A stretch of DNA of 10,515 nucleotides, taken from positions 1 to 10,515 of the forward strand of contig CAYVZZ010000074.1 of the NCBI GenBank assembly GCA_964456185.1, given 5' to 3'. Positions 7,189 through 10,515 of the stretch are shown piece by piece (positions within the stretch are counted from its first letter, which is position 1; every line of letters starts with the position of its first letter). Both the position numbers and the translations under genes were made by a program. A model generated the notes under the pieces. The model saw nothing but the letters and a program-made list of their open reading frames with translations. It searched no databases and was not told the origin of the DNA. This DNA is from CAYVZZ01 sp964456185. GTDB taxonomy: Bacteria; Pseudomonadota; Gammaproteobacteria; Pseudomonadales; Alcanivoracaceae.

Positions 7189-7200
7189 CAAATTTTGTCA
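7186..7200. promoter_or_regulatory. Perfect 15-base palindrome, candidate operator upstream of HD-GYP gene
   Basis: TGACAAA-T-TTTGTCA is a perfect 7-bp inverted repeat around one base, beginning with the thioesterase stop codon. The next 26 bases contain related half-site-like words (TTGGTCA at 7203–7209, TTTGAC at 7221–7226). The remaining gap to 7322 is AT-rich, contains TTGACT (7222–7227) and CATAAT (7249–7254) at a spacing too long (21) for a standard promoter, and has no other gene. A transcription-factor site is plausible, as is a weak AT-rich hairpin. No regulator can be named. Confidence 0.4.
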
Positions 7201-7322
7201 ATTTGGTCATTTGTTGTCGGTTTGACTTGCATTAGCGTATTTTTCGGCCATAATTGGTACTTAAGTAGTATCGATTTATAGGTTATTAATGCTGATGGTA
7301 GCGGTATCGCAAGGCGCGTGAG

Positions 7323-8585
7323 ATGAAAGTCCAGGTTGAAAAACTAACAATCAATGAGTTGAAGCTGGGAATGTTTATCTCCCAACTGGATCGCCCATGG
7401 ATTGATACCCCCTTTCCGTTGCAAGGCTTTCTGCTAAGTGAGCAGTCGCAATTGGATAAGCTCGCGACCTTATGTAATCACGTTTATGTCGATTACGAAA
7501 AAAGCCCCGATTATCACTTTGCACCACATGCCATTTCCCGGCATTCAAGGCAGCCAACGGTAGCCAAACGCCCCACATTAGATGGCCGCCTTGGCCAGTT
7601 TGAGCCGGTCTATTACGAAACAACCCGTTCATTGAAAAAAGAAGTGGCAGCCGCTTCGTTATATCACAGCGAAGTGGTACGCACTGTGTTACGCGTGACC
7701 AAAGAGCTGCGCGCTGATAAACCGCTGAATTTACGGGCGGTACGCAAGGCGGCCTCGGTGTTGGTGCATAGTATTGTGCGCAATCCTGACGCCATGGTAT
7801 GGCTGGTGCGCTTGAAAGATGAAGACTCATACAGTTATCACCATGGTGTGCGCTGTGCCATTTTGGCAAGCGTGTTCGGTCGCCAACTGGGTTTGCCTAA
7901 GTCGATTCTTGAAAACCTCGCAACGGGGGCATTGCTAATGGATGTGGGGCTAACAGCTTTGCCCCGGCAATTGGTGCAAACCAATGTTGATGACATGAGT
8001 GATGAGCAACGCCAGCAGTGGCAACGCCACGTCGAATTTAGCATGCAGCGTTTACAAGACTGCAGCGGTATCAATGATCAGATATTGGCATTGGTGCAGT
8101 ATCACCACGAACGTCATGATGGCAGCGGTTTTCCATTTGGTTTGCAAGGCAAACGCATTCCGATTTTGGCGCGTATCGCCGGTTTGGTGGATTACTACGA
8201 TAGTCTAACCAGCCCGCGTCCCGGCATAAAAGCATTGACTAGCACCAAAGCAGTTTCCTGCCTTTATGAGCAACGAGATAAAGCCTTTCAGGCATCGTTA
8301 ATCGAGCAGTTTATCCAGTCAATTGGCGTCTACCCGACGGGTACACCGGTGGAGCTAAGCAGTGGCGAGGTGGCAGTGGTTGTTGCACAGAACACCAAGC
8401 GTCGCTTGCGGCCGGAAATTATGCTGGTGCTGGATCGCAACAAGCAGCCGTTAGTGCAGCCGCGAATTGTCGACTTGCTAGAAAAAACCCAAGACGTAGA
8501 TGGTAAGCCATTGACAATTGAAGGGGCACTTGAGGCCAGCAACTGCGGCTTCGATTTGGGGGCGTTAAGCGTCAACGCTGCTTGA
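7323..8585 (+). CDS. DUF3391/HD-GYP domain protein with altered HD motif
   Basis: HD-GYP proteins normally hydrolyse cyclic di-GMP in the cytoplasm. This 420-residue protein has the N-terminal DUF3391-type domain (about 5–60: LKLGMFISQLDRPW, TPFPLQGFLL, VYVDYEK), a linker, and an HD-GYP domain (about 105–335). Conserved positions include H173/H174 (YHHGVR), H236, the HHERHDGSGFPFGLQGKRIP block (261–280, a GYP motif reading GFP), and D290/D293. The central HDxGK motif reads MDVGL (206–210): the metal-binding His is Met and the Lys is Leu. It may therefore be weakly active or a c-di-GMP-responsive binding protein; this is inferred. A C-terminal segment (340–385) follows the usual family pattern. 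AAGG (7311–7314) lies 8 bases before ATG 7323. It is probably transcribed alone from the 134-base gap, and its last 21 bases overlap the convergent gene. Confidence 0.9.
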   Translation: MKVQVEKLTINELKLGMFISQLDRPWIDTPFPLQGFLLSEQSQLDKLATLCNHVYVDYEKSPDYHFAPHAISRHSRQPTVAKRPTLDGRLGQFEPVYYETTRSLKKEVAAASLYHSEVVRTVLRVTKELRADKPLNLRAVRKAASVLVHSIVRNPDAMVWLVRLKDEDSYSYHHGVRCAILASVFGRQLGLPKSILENLATGALLMDVGLTALPRQLVQTNVDDMSDEQRQQWQRHVEFSMQRLQDCSGINDQILALVQYHHERHDGSGFPFGLQGKRIPILARIAGLVDYYDSLTSPRPGIKALTSTKAVSCLYEQRDKAFQASLIEQFIQSIGVYPTGTPVELSSGEVAVVVAQNTKRRLRPEIMLVLDRNKQPLVQPRIVDLLEKTQDVDGKPLTIEGALEASNCGFDLGALSVNAA

Positions 8586-9605
8586 TTGCAACGTCTCTTC
8601 TTTCTTCCACTGTTGCACCTCAATTTGCGACTTAACCTGCTCGATAATATTGTAAATAATGTCCTGAACTATGGGCGTTAGCGGCTGGTCGTTGTCATCT
8701 TGTAGCAAGGAATCCAGCACCGCATTGATCTGCTGCTGGTTGGCCGGTGAGCTGATATCGATCACTAATCGATCAACCAATGCCAGTCCGATCTGGCGCA
8801 CCTGTTCTTGGATCAAATGGCTGATCTGCTGACCAGCTACCGGGATATCTTTTAAACGCTTGCCCGCCTTCGAGTGGGTGAGTACATCATCTGCCAAATG
8901 ACCAAGGTAGGCATGCAAGTCCTGGCGATGCTCGGCATAGGCTCCTTCCACACTGACTGCCAGTCGGTGCGATGCCAAATCCAGCAGGGCGGTTTTACGC
9001 GGTAAAAGTACATCCTGACGAACGCGATCAAGCACCGGTGACCCCATGGTGATCTCGCGCTGGGCGCCATTTAATACGTTGATCACAATGCGATCTGAAA
9101 TCTCTTCAACCAGCATGTTGTAGTATTTAATGGCGATTTGCCCGGGGTAAGTCTCGGTGAGGTTAATCCAGCCCATGCGGTGTAGTCGCACTAAAATGCT
9201 GAATATTCGCAATACCCGTAGCCAGCGGAAGCTACCAACGGGAATGCAGCCGAGCAGGTCATACCAGTGGATAAATGGGTAGAAAAACCAGCGGTGATAA
9301 CGCCTGGCCCAAATGGCGTACAGCCACTGGGCACAGAACTCAACGATGTAGATGGCGACAAAGCCCAAATCAATTTCCGTGAAATGGGCGTGAATAACGT
9401 CGCCATAAAAGCCGGCGGCAAGCGGCACATATTGGTGAAACAGTTGGCGCAAAAGGTCTACGCCGTATAGCCAGTCGACCACAATCAACACAAGGTTAAC
9501 GATGATGAGCACCAGCATGGTGACATCGACCGAGATCGCCAAGAGATTATGCTGGCGACGTGGTGTGCTTGTGTGGCTAGCGGCTTGCTCGTCGGTCGTT
9601 TGCAT
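8565..9605 (-). CDS. Voltage-sensor-like membrane protein without visible pore (ion transporter family)
   Basis: This 346-residue protein has four likely membrane helices in its first 145 residues: about 25–46, 77–99, 108–123 and 125–143. They resemble S1–S4 of voltage-gated ion channels. E89 lies in S2, and the WYDLLGCIP segment (114–122, D116) matches the S3 pattern with the charge-transfer Asp. Helix 4 carries R127, R130, R133, R140 and R143 at mostly three-residue spacing, the hallmark of a voltage sensor. No pore helix or selectivity filter follows: residues 150–346 are charged, helical-looking and probably cytoplasmic (LLPRKTALLDLASHRLAVS, LVDRLVIDISS). Function is unknown; voltage sensing, proton conduction or a structural role are all possible. 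The start (ATG, 9603–9605) is 7 bases after the xthA stop and lacks a clear ribosome binding site, suggesting coupling to xthA. The 3' end overlaps the HD-GYP gene. Confidence 0.82.
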   Translation of the reverse strand: MQTTDEQAASHTSTPRRQHNLLAISVDVTMLVLIIVNLVLIVVDWLYGVDLLRQLFHQYVPLAAGFYGDVIHAHFTEIDLGFVAIYIVEFCAQWLYAIWARRYHRWFFYPFIHWYDLLGCIPVGSFRWLRVLRIFSILVRLHRMGWINLTETYPGQIAIKYYNMLVEEISDRIVINVLNGAQREITMGSPVLDRVRQDVLLPRKTALLDLASHRLAVSVEGAYAEHRQDLHAYLGHLADDVLTHSKAGKRLKDIPVAGQQISHLIQEQVRQIGLALVDRLVIDISSPANQQQINAVLDSLLQDDNDQPLTPIVQDIIYNIIEQVKSQIEVQQWKKEETLQSSSVDA

Positions 9606-9612
9606 AGCGAAA

Positions 9613-10422
9613 TTACTTAAACGTGGCCCAGATGGGGCAGTGGTCAGAGGGCTTTTCCATGCCGCGGATGGTGTAATCTATGCCAACGTCTGTAAGGCGT
9701 TCGACCAGAGGGCGTGTGATCATGATTTCGTCAATGCGCAGGCCATGTTTCGGATCCTTATCGAAGCCTCGAGAACGGTAATCAAACCAGCTGAAATAGT
9801 CGGCATCTTCCGGGTGGATTACTCGGTAGCTATCAACCAACCCCCAGTCGATTAGTCGCTGATACCACTCGCGTTCTTCGGGCAAGAAACTGGTTTTCCC
9901 ATCGCGTAGCCAGCGTTTGCGATTGTTTTCGCCAATGCCGATGTCGCTATCTTGGGGGGCGATGTTCAAATCACCCATGACGACAACGGCATCGTTTGGC
10001 GAGTAGTTGTCTTCAAGAAGCTGGTTCAAGTCGGCATAAAACTTACGCTTGGCGGGAAACTTGGTTTCATGCTTGCGGCTTTCGCCTTGTGGGAAATAGC
10101 CGTTAATAATGGTGACTGGCGTGCCATTATCGTCATACACACCTGCCACCAAACGCTTTTGGTCGTCTTCGCTATCAGTGGGAAATCCCTTGCGGGGCTC
10201 ACTAAGCGGTTTGCGACTGAGCAGCGCCACACCATAGTGTGTTTTCTGGCCGTGAAAGAGGGCGTGGTAGCCGAGCTCTTCAATAGCGGCAACCGGGAAG
10301 TCTTTATCTTGTGCTTTGGTTTCTTGGACACCGATGACATCGGGTTGGTGGCGTTCGATGATGGCCTCGATTTGGTGCATGCGGGCGCGAATACTGTTGG
10401 CATTAAATGAAATCAGTTTCAT
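9613..10422 (-). CDS. xthA: Exodeoxyribonuclease III
   Basis: A 269-residue enzyme of the exonuclease/endonuclease/phosphatase superfamily, equal in length to E. coli ExoIII (268) and closely similar throughout. ExoIII is the main AP endonuclease in base excision repair and a 3'-to-5' exonuclease on double-stranded DNA. Catalytic residues are present: E34 (QET), Y109 in INGYFPQGES, D151 and N153 in MGDLNIAP, D231 in LRIDEI, and D260–H261 in KPSDHCPIW. The GIGENNRKRWLR stretch (162–173) is typical of ExoIII and rules out the related but catalytically dead Crc protein of pseudomonads. The ATG at 10420–10422 has only a weak GGAT ahead of it. It is transcribed leftward and followed after 7 bases by the voltage-sensor-like gene. 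The upstream 93 bases are intergenic to the window end. Confidence 0.96.
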   Translation of the reverse strand: MKLISFNANSIRARMHQIEAIIERHQPDVIGVQETKAQDKDFPVAAIEELGYHALFHGQKTHYGVALLSRKPLSEPRKGFPTDSEDDQKRLVAGVYDDNGTPVTIINGYFPQGESRKHETKFPAKRKFYADLNQLLEDNYSPNDAVVVMGDLNIAPQDSDIGIGENNRKRWLRDGKTSFLPEEREWYQRLIDWGLVDSYRVIHPEDADYFSWFDYRSRGFDKDPKHGLRIDEIMITRPLVERLTDVGIDYTIRGMEKPSDHCPIWATFK

Positions 10423-10438
10423 GAGAATCCGGTTATTG

Positions 10439-10444
10439 TTGACA
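10439..10444 (+). promoter_or_regulatory. Isolated consensus −35 hexamer, rightward
   Basis: TTGACA matches the sigma-70 −35 consensus exactly and points out of the window, away from xthA. No good −10 is found 16–18 bases further on (TTAGCT is the closest). It could be part of a promoter for a divergent gene beyond the window, or chance. Confidence 0.2.
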
Positions 10445-10501
10445 CAAAAGCACAGGATAGCGTTAGCTGAGCCGCATTGCGACTCGCTTTCATCATCAGT
10501 A

Positions 10502-10514
10502 CCCTAATATAGGG
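10502..10514. repeat. Short palindrome at window edge upstream of xthA
   Basis: CCCTA-ATA-TAGGG is a perfect 5-bp inverted repeat in the 93-base region upstream of xthA. It could be an operator or part of a −10 region for a gene in either direction. The window ends one base later, so its context is not visible. Confidence 0.25.
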
Positions 10515-10515
10515 C

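Noticed and set aside
7222..7254. TTGACT…CATAAT as the HD-GYP promoter
   Set aside because: The spacer is 21 bases, too long for a normal sigma-70 promoter. The hexamers alone are not enough.
9502..10410. Forward-strand open frames of 117 and 152 codons opposite the membrane gene and xthA
   Set aside because: They are antisense to clearly conserved coding sequence, lack ribosome binding sites and have no recognisable domains.
9613..10422. Crc (catabolite repression protein) instead of ExoIII
   Set aside because: All catalytic residues of ExoIII are present and similarity runs the full length. Crc lacks these residues.

Overview
The window is an ordinary-looking chromosomal segment of a gammaproteobacterium with roughly balanced base composition. 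The order ftsK–lolA–rarA–serS is the arrangement known from Escherichia coli and its relatives. The proteins (UPF0270/YheU, SixA, a YdiI-type thioesterase, ExoIII-type XthA) also fit that class. The order or genus cannot be fixed from the sequence alone. No mobile element, CRISPR array, rRNA or tRNA was seen, and coding density is about 97%.

Region 1 (1–3860, + strand) carries the end of ftsK, then lolA, rarA and serS, packed with overlaps or very short gaps: chromosome segregation, lipoprotein trafficking, a replication-fork ATPase and seryl-tRNA synthetase. serS starts with TTG behind a strong ribosome binding site.

Region 2 (3960–7188, + strand) is a tight six-gene run: a small SLT-like lipoprotein, an unrecognised 140-residue protein, a YheU-family protein, gpsA, a SixA-type histidine phosphatase and a hotdog-fold thioesterase. 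Four of the five junctions overlap or are separated by 6 bases or fewer, and the fifth gap is 17 bases, so a single transcript is likely. gpsA makes sn-glycerol-3-phosphate for phospholipids. The other genes do not form an obvious pathway with it.

Region 3 (7189–8585) has a 134-base AT-rich gap containing a perfect 7+1+7 palindrome, then a DUF3391–HD-GYP protein. In this protein the His of the metal-binding HD pair and the Lys of HDxGK are replaced (M206, L210), while the GYP-type motif is kept.

Region 4 (10422–8565, − strand) is a probable two-gene operon: xthA, followed 7 bases later by a membrane protein with a voltage-sensor-like four-helix domain (S4 arginines R127, R130, R133, R140, R143) and no visible pore. 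Its 3' end overlaps the HD-GYP gene by 21 bases, tail to tail. The window ends in the 93-base region upstream of xthA.

No clearly new multi-gene system is visible. The best leads are the pore-less voltage-sensor protein paired with xthA, the active-site-altered HD-GYP protein, and the uncharacterised 140-residue protein.
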